Below the pieces are notes generated by a model, which did not search any database, was not told where the DNA came from, and worked only from the letters and a program-made list of their open reading frames with translations. Shown in pieces: positions 17,018 to 25,090 of a DNA stretch of 64,000 nucleotides. The DNA comes from Dyella sp. GSA-30 (GTDB lineage Bacteria; Pseudomonadota; Gammaproteobacteria; Xanthomonadales; Rhodanobacteraceae). Within the stretch, counting starts at the first letter, position 1; each line of letters starts with the position of its first letter. Location of the stretch: the NCBI RefSeq assembly GCF_027924605.1, contig NZ_AP027042.1:4627524-4691523 (forward strand), read 5' to 3'. Made by a program: the position numbers and the translations under genes.

Positions 17018-18220
17018 ATGGATCGCCGCCAATTCCTGTTCACCGCCGCCACTGCCGCCCTCGCAGCACCCGCACTGAGCTTTTCGGGCAAGCTGTTTGC
17101 CGCACCCGCGACAACGCCGCGTTTTCTGCTGGTCTTTCTACGTGGCGGCTACGACTGCAACAACCTGCTGGTGCCCTACAGTAGCGACTTCTATTACCAG
17201 TCCCGCCCCACGCTGGCGATCGCCAAACCCGATCCGAACAATCCCAATAGTGCGATTGCACTGGATGGCAACTGGGGACTCAACCCCGTACTGCGCGATT
17301 CGATCTATCCACTATGGCAACGCAAACAGATCGCCTTCGTACCGTTCGCCGGTACCGACGATATGTCGCGCAGCCATTTCGAGACGCAGGACAACATCGA
17401 ATCGGGCGAGCCGAGCAACCAGCGCAACGACTATCGCTCAGGCTTCATGGCGCGGCTCTCTGGCGCCATGACCACGGTGCCGTCGATCGCCTTTACCGAT
17501 GCCCTGCCGTTGAGCTTCCAAGGCAGCAAGCGCGATATCCCCAACATCTCGCTACGCGGTGTCGGCAAGCCCGCCTTCGACGAACGGCAGTCCGCGATTC
17601 TTTCGGGCATGTACCAGGGTACGGCGTTGGCTGCCGCCGCCAGCGACGGCCTTGACCTGCGTCAGCGCGTATCGAAAGAGCTGCAGGACGAAATGATGAA
17701 GGCGAACCGCGGCGCGCCCACAGCCAAGAACTTCGCCGACGAAACCCAGCGCATCGCCACGCTGATGCGCGACCAATATCGACTCGGCTTTGTCGACGTC
17801 GGCGGCTGGGATACCCACGTCAACCAGGGCAACACCACCGGCCAGCTCGCCAACAACCTGAGCAATCTTGGCCAGGGACTCGCCGCGTATGCCAATGCGC
17901 TAGGCGACGAATGGAACAACACCATCGTCGTTGTCGTCTCCGAGTTCGGCCGCACGTTCCGCGAGAACGGCAACAAAGGCACCGACCATGGCCACGGTAC
18001 GGTGTATTGGGTGTTGGGCGGCAAGGTCAACGGCGGTCGTATTGCCGGCGAACAAGTTGCGGTCAATCAGCAGAGCTTGCTGCAGAACCGCGACTATCCG
18101 GTGCTGACCAATTATCGCGACATGCTCGGTGGATTGTTGGCGCGTACATGGGGTTTGTCGGGCAGCCAGTTGCAGAGCGTTTTCCCCGGTGCAAAACCCA
18201 GGGACCTGCAACTCGTCTAA
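17018..18220 (+). CDS. DUF1501-family protein with Tat signal
   Basis: Protein of 400 residues. The N terminus MDRRQFLFTAATAALAAPA has a twin-arginine-type signal, followed by FLLVFLRGGYDCNNLLVPY and, near the C-terminal third, VVVVSEFGRTFRENGNKGTDHGHG, the signature of DUF1501 (a sulfatase/phosphatase-like fold with metal-ligand residues). The partner DUF1800 gene lies immediately upstream. The substrate of the pair is unknown; periplasmic location is inferred from the signals. Confidence 0.9.
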   Translation: MDRRQFLFTAATAALAAPALSFSGKLFAAPATTPRFLLVFLRGGYDCNNLLVPYSSDFYYQSRPTLAIAKPDPNNPNSAIALDGNWGLNPVLRDSIYPLWQRKQIAFVPFAGTDDMSRSHFETQDNIESGEPSNQRNDYRSGFMARLSGAMTTVPSIAFTDALPLSFQGSKRDIPNISLRGVGKPAFDERQSAILSGMYQGTALAAAASDGLDLRQRVSKELQDEMMKANRGAPTAKNFADETQRIATLMRDQYRLGFVDVGGWDTHVNQGNTTGQLANNLSNLGQGLAAYANALGDEWNNTIVVVVSEFGRTFRENGNKGTDHGHGTVYWVLGGKVNGGRIAGEQVAVNQQSLLQNRDYPVLTNYRDMLGGLLARTWGLSGSQLQSVFPGAKPRDLQLV

Positions 18221-18269
18221 CTCGTCCCTCCCTTCCGGAGCGACTTCAGGGAACCTCGACCCTCCCTAC

Positions 18270-18398
18270 TCGTCATTCCGGCGCAGGCCGGAACCCAGTG
18301 GCTTTGTGATCGGCTATCGCGAGAGCCTGCAAAAGTCAGCTCTATCGCGAAAGCTAAAAACTGACGCTACTGGGTCCCGGCCTGCGCCGGGATGACGA
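18270..18398. repeat. Dispersed inverted repeat (CGTCATTCCGGCGCAGGCCGG family)
   Basis: Arms 18270-18299 and 18369-18398 are reverse complements over 30 bases with two mismatches. The unit resembles a widespread proteobacterial intergenic repeat. The 69 bases between the arms show no open frame of note. The rest of 18221-18486 holds nothing else I recognise. Confidence 0.8.
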
Positions 18399-18486
18399 TA
18401 GGAAAACTGAGGTCATTCAAGGCTACTTTCAGCGACAACAGGCCTCAAGGTAACTATGGGTCGCGACTGAAGGTGCTCCTACAAGA

Positions 18487-18933
18487 CTAGGCGGTCTTTC
18501 GTCGATACTCCCCACGCATCACCGACTCCCAACTCAAACCACCATCGAACGAACTCTCCAGCGCCAAGCTATACCCGCCATCATCCTTGAACACATACAC
18601 ATGCCGCGTCTGCCCACGCGACGAACTGCGCACAAAGCTCAGCTTGTTCCCATCCCAAAGCCCCTGCGCCGGCGACGACGGCACAAAGCCATAACTGTCG
18701 AACCAGAACAACTGAAACTGATCGTGCTCGGGACCGGCAACAAAGACCGCATGCACAGCCAGCGAAGGCTTCCCATCGCGCGTCTCGCGATAATCGAGTA
18801 TCAACGCCTTCCCACCTAGATCGAACCGCGCATCGATTTCCGCCGTGGCCGGGCCACCCTCGCCCCAACGCGTCGTCGCAATCTGTTCCTCGCCCACCCA
18901 CTGACCGACCAGCTTATGCAGAACCTCGGACAT
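18487..18933 (-). CDS. DUF1579-like protein
   Basis: Protein of about 148 residues beginning MSEVLHKLVGQWVGEEQI, with LDYRETRDGKPSLAVHAVF, FQLFWFDSYGF and SLALESSFDGGLSWESVMRGEYRR. This fits the small lipocalin-like DUF1579 proteins, whose function is unknown. ATG 18933 is chosen because residues encoded upstream of it resemble antisense of the neighbouring gene. It follows the membrane-protein gene by 19 bases on the same strand and may be the third gene of the padR operon. Confidence 0.75.
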   Translation of the reverse strand: MSEVLHKLVGQWVGEEQIATTRWGEGGPATAEIDARFDLGGKALILDYRETRDGKPSLAVHAVFVAGPEHDQFQLFWFDSYGFVPSSPAQGLWDGNKLSFVRSSSRGQTRHVYVFKDDGGYSLALESSFDGGLSWESVMRGEYRRKTA

Positions 18934-18952
18934 GCTTTGCGTCTCCCAGGAA

Positions 18953-19846
18953 TCAGTTGCTCGAACGCGGTACCAGCAGATGCTTGGCGATATGCCCATG
19001 CATCTGACCCAGCGCGCGCACCAGATGCATCGTGGTGAACAGCAGGACAACGCCGATTACGAACAGGAGCACCACCGACCAGGGCCCGGCGAACCGGACA
19101 TCGTCGAAATGCACATCGAAGCCCAGCGTGTCGGTCCAATAACCCAACGGCGCGCCGATAAACGCCACCGATACCGCCAGCAAGGTAATCGTGAGCGTGA
19201 AATAGATGATCCCCAGCGGCAGCATCAGGACCATGTAGAACAACGTCGTCCAGGTATGCCCATCGGTAAACAAGGCACCGATGCGCTTCATCAGCGATAA
19301 CCCCTGCGTCGGATACGGCGGTCGGCGCGGCATGCGCACCCCGAGCATCGCCTCGACGATGCGACCTTCGATCAACGACAAGGCGCGCACCGTGCCCAGG
19401 AACAGGATGATGAAGGGAATGCCGACGATCAGCACCGACAAGCCCGCCGACAGCGACGTACCCGTCACTGCCCAGACAAAATAGAAAATACCCGTGGCCA
19501 GCGCCAACACCATGTAGAACATCGAGCCCCACATGCGCGGATCGGTGGCGACACCAAAGAAGCGCCCCGCCCAGGTCCGGCGTTTCGGCTGCGGCGGCGG
19601 CCGCAACGCGCGCTGGATCTTGATCTCCTGGTCGCGATAGATATCGGCCACCTCTTCGGGCGCACCGTACGTACTGACCACGTGCTCAAGCATGTCCTTC
19701 TCACTGCGGCCGGGCTGCTCGGCCAGTTCGGCGCGCAGGTGTTCCTCCGCGTCGTACAAGGCATCCTGGATCAGCGCCGGATCGGCGCCGCGCAAAGCGG
19801 CACGCAATTGATCGAGATATTCGGCGATCGTGCGCGGCGTATTCAT
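18953..19846 (-). CDS. Multipass sensor-type membrane protein
   Basis: Protein of about 297 residues. The N-terminal about 85 residues are a soluble helical region (RTIAEYLDQLRAALRGAD...ALYDAEEHLRAELAEQ) of the DUF1700 kind, followed by PKRRTWAGRFFG and four to six membrane helices (about 107-128, 130-155, 200-245, 268-287). Such proteins commonly pair with PadR regulators, as here, and are thought to act in envelope stress sensing or membrane homeostasis; the ligand is unknown. ATG 19846 overlaps the padR stop (ATGA). Confidence 0.82.
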   Translation of the reverse strand: MNTPRTIAEYLDQLRAALRGADPALIQDALYDAEEHLRAELAEQPGRSEKDMLEHVVSTYGAPEEVADIYRDQEIKIQRALRPPPQPKRRTWAGRFFGVATDPRMWGSMFYMVLALATGIFYFVWAVTGTSLSAGLSVLIVGIPFIILFLGTVRALSLIEGRIVEAMLGVRMPRRPPYPTQGLSLMKRIGALFTDGHTWTTLFYMVLMLPLGIIYFTLTITLLAVSVAFIGAPLGYWTDTLGFDVHFDDVRFAGPWSVVLLFVIGVVLLFTTMHLVRALGQMHGHIAKHLLVPRSSN

Positions 19847-20208
19847 GCAACACCTCCCTGCAAAACGGATTCGACGGAATCGCGCGTGGCACTCCACGCG
19901 GCAACCCACTCGCGCAAGACTTCGCGCCCCAGCTTGGTAATACGGTAATAGCGACGCGGCGGCCCACTCACCGAAGGCTCGACCTCGCTAGCCAGCAAAC
20001 CGGCCCCCTCGAGGTTGCGCAGCACCGGATACAAGGCACTCTGCTTCCCCGCCAACACGCCCTCGCCCACCTCTTCCAGCCGCTTGGCGATCTGGTAGCC
20101 ATACAACGCCTGGCGCGACTGCCCCAGCACCGCCAACAGCACCAGCGACACCGTCCCGGAGGCCAGTTCCTTCTGAAACTTCTTCAAATGGCTGGCGATG
20201 TCTTCCAC
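19843..20208 (-). CDS. PadR-family transcriptional regulator
   Basis: Winged-helix repressor of 121 residues: LVLLAVLGQSRQALYGYQIAKRL is the DNA-binding helix region and SALYPVLRNLEGAGLLASEV, GPPRRYYRITKLGREVL the wing and following helix. It heads the operon with the membrane protein and the DUF1579-like gene. A 19-bp palindrome at 20246-20264 overlapping a likely promoter suggests autoregulation. Confidence 0.92.
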   Translation of the reverse strand: MEDIASHLKKFQKELASGTVSLVLLAVLGQSRQALYGYQIAKRLEEVGEGVLAGKQSALYPVLRNLEGAGLLASEVEPSVSGPPRRYYRITKLGREVLREWVAAWSATRDSVESVLQGGVA

Positions 20209-20245
20209 GACTCACCTGCAGGGCGACTTATCTATGACTCCATCA

Positions 20246-20264
20246 TAGTGTGAAGTTCACACTA
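20246..20264 (-). promoter_or_regulatory. Palindromic operator of the padR promoter
   Basis: TAGTGTGAA-G-TTCACACTA is a perfect inverted repeat of 9-bp arms, 38-56 bases before the padR start. On the minus strand TATGAT directly follows it as a possible -10 element, so a bound repressor would cover the promoter. Binding by this PadR is inferred. Confidence 0.7.
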
Positions 20265-20307
20265 GAGCATGGGCTGGAGGTCATGGGGGGATTTACGGCC
20301 AGACTTT

Positions 20308-20379
20308 GGGCATGACACCAAAGTATGTACGGGATGTACAAACATTGGTGTCACGAAGCATGTACAGACATTGGTTTCA
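20308..20379. repeat. Left end of the transposon with three TnsB-type sites
   Basis: The inward-reading tip TGACACCAAAGTATGTAC (20313-20330) is followed by two sites in the opposite orientation: GTACAAACATTGGTGTCA (20336-20353) and TGTACAGACATTGGTTTCA (20361-20379). The first two form a 41-bp palindromic pair (20313-20353) that recurs outside the right end at 41652-41692. Confidence 0.8.
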
Positions 20380-20428
20380 GCAGGATCGGGGCGAATTGAG
20401 ATTTGGCGATGAAGAAAGAGCTTAGTTC

Positions 20429-20461
20429 GACACAATAGACAAAATTTTGTCGATTATTGTG
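20429..20461. promoter_or_regulatory. Bulged palindrome before the AAA ATPase gene
   Basis: GACAAAATTTTGTC (20438-20451) is a perfect 14-bp palindrome, and the flanking CACAATA (20431-20437) and TATTGTG (20455-20461) pair as well with a 3-base bulge. It sits 40 bases before the start at 20501 and may be an operator or a 5' hairpin of the cargo pair. Confidence 0.5.
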
Positions 20462-20500
20462 TTTTATGGCAGGCTAAGCCTATCTAGAGAAGGCACTGCC

Positions 20501-21718
20501 ATGCTGCATAGGTATTCAATAAAGAATTTTCTCAGCTTCGCCGAACACACTGAGGTTTCGCTGAGAATGACCGAGAAGGTCGGGAACACGCCCTGGGCTG
20601 CACGCTCACCGTCTGGTCAACGGCTTGCCACAGCAATGGCCGTGATCGGTCCCAATGGCGGCGGCAAGACGTCGTTGCTGAAGCCTCTAGCTTTCCTGAA
20701 TTGGTTCATCGCCGACTCGTTCCATACAACGCCACCCGGCGAACCAATACCGATCAAGCCTCACTTCACCAGGCCGAACGAACCCGTCGAATTCGAACTC
20801 GACGCCGACGACGGCGAGGGTACTTTGTGGCGCTACGTCCTGAAGGCAACGCGACAGCGAGTTCTACACGAGGCCGTCTATCAGAAGCCAAAGAAAAAAA
20901 AGGCCTTTTCATACGTGTTCCTGAGAGATTGGGACGAATCAACTGACACGTATGCCATCAAGCAAAAGGGTTACGGCTTTTTGTCGAAAGAAGCAAAAAG
21001 GGTACGACCCAATGCGTCACTAATCTCGACTGGAGCTCAATACGGCGTGCAGATGGCTCAAGCGTTGGCCGGCGCAAACTTGTGCACCAACATCAACGTA
21101 ATGGGTAGGATTTATGGTGAGCAGTTCGGCGCTCTTGCCTCTGCAGACTTCCATCACAACCCCGACTTGCGTACTCAGATGGAACAGTTGTTGAGATCTT
21201 GGGATTTGGGCCTGTCTGGTGTCGATATACGCGAATTGCCTGCGACAAATTCTCCCCAGGAGGCGGAATCTACACAGGGTAATGAAGCGAAACCGCGATA
21301 TATCGCTTATGGCATACATAAGCTCAAGGACGGCTCGACTCACGAGCTTCCGATGTTCGAGGAATCAAATGGAACTAGGGCCGCTTTTGTCAATTTGTGG
21401 ATGCTTCTCGATGTGTTGTCCGCGGGCGGAATAGCCGTAATCGATGAACTCGAGAGCGATATGCACCCCCACATGCTTGAGCCGCTGCTAGGGCTTTTCG
21501 CGAACCCGAGAACGAACCCCTACCAAGCTCAGATTATTTTTACTTGCCACGCCGCGGAGGTTTTAAACCTACTCAATAAATCGCAGGTCATGCTGGTCGA
21601 AAAATCAAACTGTGAAAGCCAAGCATGGCGTTTGGATTCAATGGCAGGGGTGCGCAGCCAGGACAACCTATACGCCAAATACATGAGCGGCGCATACGGA
21701 GCAGTACCGAAACTATGA
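20501..21718 (+). CDS. AAA-type (SMC/ABC-like) ATPase, RloA/AbiL-like defence protein
   Basis: ATPase of about 405 residues. Walker A is GPNGGGKT (50-57); the signature-like EESNGTRAAF lies at 287-296, Walker B IAVIDELE at 311-318 and the switch TCHAAEVL near 350. The start MLHRYSIKNFLSFAEHTEVS is typical of the AAA_15/AAA_21 group found in phage-defence ATPases. With the overlapping RloB-like gene it forms a two-gene system like AbiL or RloAB, in which the ATPase probably senses infection and licenses the TOPRIM partner. ATG 20501 was preferred to a start at 20447 because of AGAGAAGG upstream. Confidence 0.85.
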   Translation: MLHRYSIKNFLSFAEHTEVSLRMTEKVGNTPWAARSPSGQRLATAMAVIGPNGGGKTSLLKPLAFLNWFIADSFHTTPPGEPIPIKPHFTRPNEPVEFELDADDGEGTLWRYVLKATRQRVLHEAVYQKPKKKKAFSYVFLRDWDESTDTYAIKQKGYGFLSKEAKRVRPNASLISTGAQYGVQMAQALAGANLCTNINVMGRIYGEQFGALASADFHHNPDLRTQMEQLLRSWDLGLSGVDIRELPATNSPQEAESTQGNEAKPRYIAYGIHKLKDGSTHELPMFEESNGTRAAFVNLWMLLDVLSAGGIAVIDELESDMHPHMLEPLLGLFANPRTNPYQAQIIFTCHAAEVLNLLNKSQVMLVEKSNCESQAWRLDSMAGVRSQDNLYAKYMSGAYGAVPKL

Positions 21719-22242
21719 CTCCGCCGAAAAAGAGAGCGGTACGTGTCACACTCCTGATTGTTGGCGAGGGAGACGCCGAGGTTACTTTTTTGCGGCATCT
21801 TCGCGCTCTTTATGGGGCAGAATTAGGAAGGTCTGTCACGATCAAAAATGCCTTTGGGGGCGGTGGTCATCAAGCACTTCAGCAAGCTATACGGGAAGTG
21901 CGCTTTCTGGCCTACGACAGAGTAGTCCTGATGATCGACAACGATACCCACTGGACCGATGCAGATCGAAGACAAGCAGAGAAAGCAAAAATTAGGGTGA
22001 TCGAATCCTCACCCTGCATTGAGGCGACTCTCTTGAAAATCGCCGGGCATAGACCGAAAGAATTAACTGCAGACTTGAAGAAACAGTTCGCGAACATATT
22101 CGGTTGCGAAGCACATGAGACCGATTACTTAGACAAACATTTCGGGCGCGTCGTTGTAGATCGCGCGAGAGACAGCGTACTTGAACTCCATGACTTAATG
22201 AACCACATGGGTATCGCCAAGCAAAGGAACATGACACTGTAG
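21715..22242 (+). CDS. RloB-like TOPRIM-fold protein
   Basis: Protein of 175 residues beginning with basic MTPPKKRAVR and then LLIVGEGDAEVTFL, where Glu18 fits the TOPRIM glutamate; VLMIDNDTHW supplies the DxD pair (Asp75, Asp77). This is the RloB/AbiLii pattern, a presumed metal-dependent nuclease acting with its ATPase partner. ATG 21715 overlaps the ATPase stop (ATGA), showing translational coupling. Cargo of the transposon's left arm. Confidence 0.8.
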   Translation: MTPPKKRAVRVTLLIVGEGDAEVTFLRHLRALYGAELGRSVTIKNAFGGGGHQALQQAIREVRFLAYDRVVLMIDNDTHWTDADRRQAEKAKIRVIESSPCIEATLLKIAGHRPKELTADLKKQFANIFGCEAHETDYLDKHFGRVVVDRARDSVLELHDLMNHMGIAKQRNMTL

Positions 22243-22418
22243 GCGCCAGTGCGAAAGATATTTCAGCAGGATCGAATAGTACTCATGAAAGACTTGCAGA
22301 AGTATCAATAATGCCCAGACAATCTTGCAGATCTAACCGGGATTTCATCATATACGCATCATGCGTCGAAGCTGGCATCTTCAAAACCTCACAGAGGTCG
22401 CTGGAGCATCTGCACTGA

Positions 22419-22679
22419 CTAACTTGAGTGCTCCTTCAGAACAATCTCGAGCTCTTTCAGGACATCTCCTGCAGCCACATAGCCTCCCTTAGCCCTGGCT
22501 TCATCGCGCGATACTATTGCGCGGTCAACAAAATTGTTCATCGATTGTCGCCGAGCCACTGAGCCGCCCAAAGCCGCCTCTATAAATTCAGCAAGCGTTT
22601 CGCTTGGCCCGAGCACCTCGCCGATGGCTTTCAGAAGAACAGGACTGATCAATTGGGGCATATCTTTTTCACTCATCAT
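22419..22679 (-). CDS. YlcI/YnfO-like small protein (antitoxin-like), orphan
   Basis: Protein of about 86 residues with ISPVLLKAIGEVLGPSETLAEFIEAAL and FVDRAIVSRDEARAKGGYV, a pattern of YlcI/YnfO-type and ParD-like antitoxins that combine a ribbon-helix-helix-like start with a helical toxin-binding tail. The GAGGA site just upstream points to ATG 22679 or 22676 rather than TTG 22694. It follows tniQ by about 50 bases on the same strand and may be the fourth gene of the transposition operon. No toxin gene follows; 22243-22418 holds no open frame I can support. Confidence 0.6.
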   Translation of the reverse strand: MMSEKDMPQLISPVLLKAIGEVLGPSETLAEFIEAALGGSVARRQSMNNFVDRAIVSRDEARAKGGYVAAGDVLKELEIVLKEHSS

Positions 22680-22727
22680 GTGGTCCTCGTTCAAAATGTT
22701 GAAAACTTACCACCCACCTAGTTGCTT

Positions 22728-24113
22728 CTACTGCCCATAGATGTGCTCACCCCACTTACCAACCACCCATTCTACTGCGCTTCGAATTGGAAGCTCTTTT
22801 TCGTAGCTTTCGATGCGATATTGGGCATAGGCGTCGGTCGCGGCGCTGGCACCATCCAGAACCTTGATCGCATCAGTAATGTCCAGCTTCGCGACATCCA
22901 CAACTATATCCAAGAGCGAGCCAGATTCGTGCCCGCGGTCACGCGCATTGAGAACGTGTCTTGCAGCCAAGTACGATCGTCTTAGATCACCTAGATGACG
23001 AGGATCGCCCTGCTTCGAGTAGAGGGTCTCGTAGTCTCGATAGGCTCCGGGCGAAGAATCCCTCACGGTTATCTCCGCCACCCTGAGAGGTTTCAAAAGT
23101 AGATCTAGAGGAGGCAAGTACGGTGGATTCCTATCAACCATGTATCCGATCAGTCGAGTCGCTACGTAGATCCGCTGAGCCCGGTAGGCCGATGGAAGCG
23201 GAAGATAGGACAGTCCTGGCCACTGACCGAATAGCTTTGGACCGGATGACTCATCGGGCGCATTGAGAAACTCGCTCATCGAGATACCTTGCACGGCGCA
23301 CAAATTAATTAGTGATCGGATCGTTGGCCGCCATGACTTGCGGACTGCTCTCATGTAAAAATCACGAAAAATAGGGCGCCCAGGCGCTTGTGCGCATCCA
23401 TCATCTCGAGCATTCATCTGAAGCCTACGGATGAAACGCTCGTATTCTGACCAGGCCATCGGACAGGCTCGCGGCGTCGCACAATACTCAACTAGCTCCA
23501 AAACCTGTTTGTCCACCCACATGAGGAAACTCGGCAACCGGCTGCTCTTTACCTGATGCCCTAAGCGCTTGCCGCATGCGGAACACAGCCTTCGTCGTTC
23601 TAAGTCATGGACCCGCGCTTGAACTGCACCACATCTGAAGCACATATATTCAAGCTTGCACTCATGCACCGGACAGCACCCAATAAGATCGATACTCCAC
23701 ACCAATGGCTCGTAGGATGCTTCGTCCCAGTACTCGAAACACATAGGACACCAACGCCTCCGCTGTCTTCCATACAAATCGCCTTTACCTGAAAGGATCT
23801 CCGATAGGGACCACAGAGTGCCAAACCGCAAGTTACCTTGACCTGTCAACGCCTCCAACTCAATTATCTCCTCGAACACAGGGTCAGTAGTTCGAAAATC
23901 AAACTTCTTTATCCTTGAAGATACTGACTGAGGTCTAATCAACTTGATCATCTCTCCGCTGGCAAGTCCTGTGGTCCACATCAGACGATCAAAGTAATAC
24001 GAAAGCGATTCAACCAAGGGAGTCTGAATTCCACGAAGGGCAAGCGGTGGGAGAACTGTCCAACATTCGAGCAATGTAATCCCAAGATGTTGAGACCCTT
24101 CCTTTGCCATCAC
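22728..24113 (-). CDS. tniQ: TniQ/TnsD-family target-selection protein
   Basis: Protein of 461 residues. The family zinc-binding pattern is clear: WCPMC (Cys122, Cys125), CCPVHECKLEYMCFRCG (Cys147, His150, Cys158, Cys161) and LCSACG (Cys177, Cys180). TniQ/TnsD proteins bind a target DNA, or in CRISPR-associated relatives a Cascade complex, and recruit TnsC. The length is between short CAST TniQ and full TnsD, with a long C-terminal part that could recognise DNA. The start (GTG 24113 or ATG 24110) overlaps the tnsC stop. Confidence 0.88.
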   Translation of the reverse strand: MMAKEGSQHLGITLLECWTVLPPLALRGIQTPLVESLSYYFDRLMWTTGLASGEMIKLIRPQSVSSRIKKFDFRTTDPVFEEIIELEALTGQGNLRFGTLWSLSEILSGKGDLYGRQRRRWCPMCFEYWDEASYEPLVWSIDLIGCCPVHECKLEYMCFRCGAVQARVHDLERRRLCSACGKRLGHQVKSSRLPSFLMWVDKQVLELVEYCATPRACPMAWSEYERFIRRLQMNARDDGCAQAPGRPIFRDFYMRAVRKSWRPTIRSLINLCAVQGISMSEFLNAPDESSGPKLFGQWPGLSYLPLPSAYRAQRIYVATRLIGYMVDRNPPYLPPLDLLLKPLRVAEITVRDSSPGAYRDYETLYSKQGDPRHLGDLRRSYLAARHVLNARDRGHESGSLLDIVVDVAKLDITDAIKVLDGASAATDAYAQYRIESYEKELPIRSAVEWVVGKWGEHIYGQ

Positions 24114-25090
24114 TGAAGAATCCGCTGAATGGCAACTGCGTCTGCCGGCGCCCTAAGAAAGTCAAACAGTGCCGCTTCGGCATGGAGCGTAGCCAACGTA
24201 GCTCCTCCGCTTACGGCGCCTTCCAAGTGCCGTTTACATATAGCCGAGCATCCTTCAAGAAATCGTAGGTCATCGGCGCGCCAATAAAACGCCTCAACCT
24301 CTCCGAAGACCCCAGCGCTGGATGCATAAGCTAAATCGAGAGTGTCACGCACAAGTCTCGTACGACTGAATTGATAAGACCTTGAAATCGTCGTCGCCAA
24401 CCGTTCGAAGTTGTTCCTATCATCCGGTTTGTCATGACGATAGCGATCGATGAAGACAAACCTCGATCGTCTGAGAACCTCGGCATTCCCTTCCCACAAC
24501 GAAGCCACCTTCGGCACACCAAAAAGCACCAGGGTCAGTCCTATCTCCTCCGCCAAGCACATGTAGTTCACCATGTGGTCTACAGGACGCTTTGACTGGT
24601 GCGTGTAGGTAAGTGATGCAGCTTCCTCTATAAATATTGCCTTCACACTTCGAGCGATCGCCATACGTTCTACGTATGTCCGCATCTGATGTTCTGTGAG
24701 GCTTTTTTTCAATCCAAGGCCAAGTGGCCCCTTCAGCTTCTCGTCCATTCGCATGTGGGGGCCATCAGGACTTTCAACGTCAGATCTGCTCAGAGCCCAG
24801 CTGATGTCGGGCTCCAAAAGCGCTAGGTACAAACGGGCCGTGAACTCCTTGGGATTAAAAGTAGATCTGTCTGTTGGCGTGGCACGCACCGGTACAACCG
24901 GAAGCTTCCCTATGCCCCAAGTTTCGGGGGAACCAGCTGACGACCGCATGACGCTATAGCGAATCTCAGACTTTCCCACCCCAGACATTCCGACCACAAA
25001 GACGATCTGCCCCCGCATCCGCGTATCAAGGGCTCGCATAAGTGCATGCCGCCCTTGCTCGAAGGCGGGATGCTTGATGATGGTCCTCAT
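24110..25090 (-). CDS. tnsC: TnsC/TniB-family transposition AAA+ ATPase
   Basis: AAA+ ATPase of 326 residues: Walker A GMSGVGKS (34-41), Walker B AIFIEE (151-156), and VLFGVPKVASLW as the sensor region. TnsC-type proteins form ATP-dependent filaments that connect the target selector (TniQ) to the transposase. It sits between tnsAB and tniQ with ATGA overlaps on both sides, the usual order tnsA-tnsB-tnsC-tniQ. Confidence 0.92.
   Translation of the reverse strand: MRTIIKHPAFEQGRHALMRALDTRMRGQIVFVVGMSGVGKSEIRYSVMRSSAGSPETWGIGKLPVVPVRATPTDRSTFNPKEFTARLYLALLEPDISWALSRSDVESPDGPHMRMDEKLKGPLGLGLKKSLTEHQMRTYVERMAIARSVKAIFIEEAASLTYTHQSKRPVDHMVNYMCLAEEIGLTLVLFGVPKVASLWEGNAEVLRRSRFVFIDRYRHDKPDDRNNFERLATTISRSYQFSRTRLVRDTLDLAYASSAGVFGEVEAFYWRADDLRFLEGCSAICKRHLEGAVSGGATLATLHAEAALFDFLRAPADAVAIQRILQ

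Noticed and set aside
20375-22274. Direct repeat TTTCAGCAGGATCG (20375-20388 and 22261-22274) around the ATPase/RloB pair
   Set aside because: Fourteen matching bases are expected several times by chance in 64 kb, so it is not evidence for a cassette insertion by itself.
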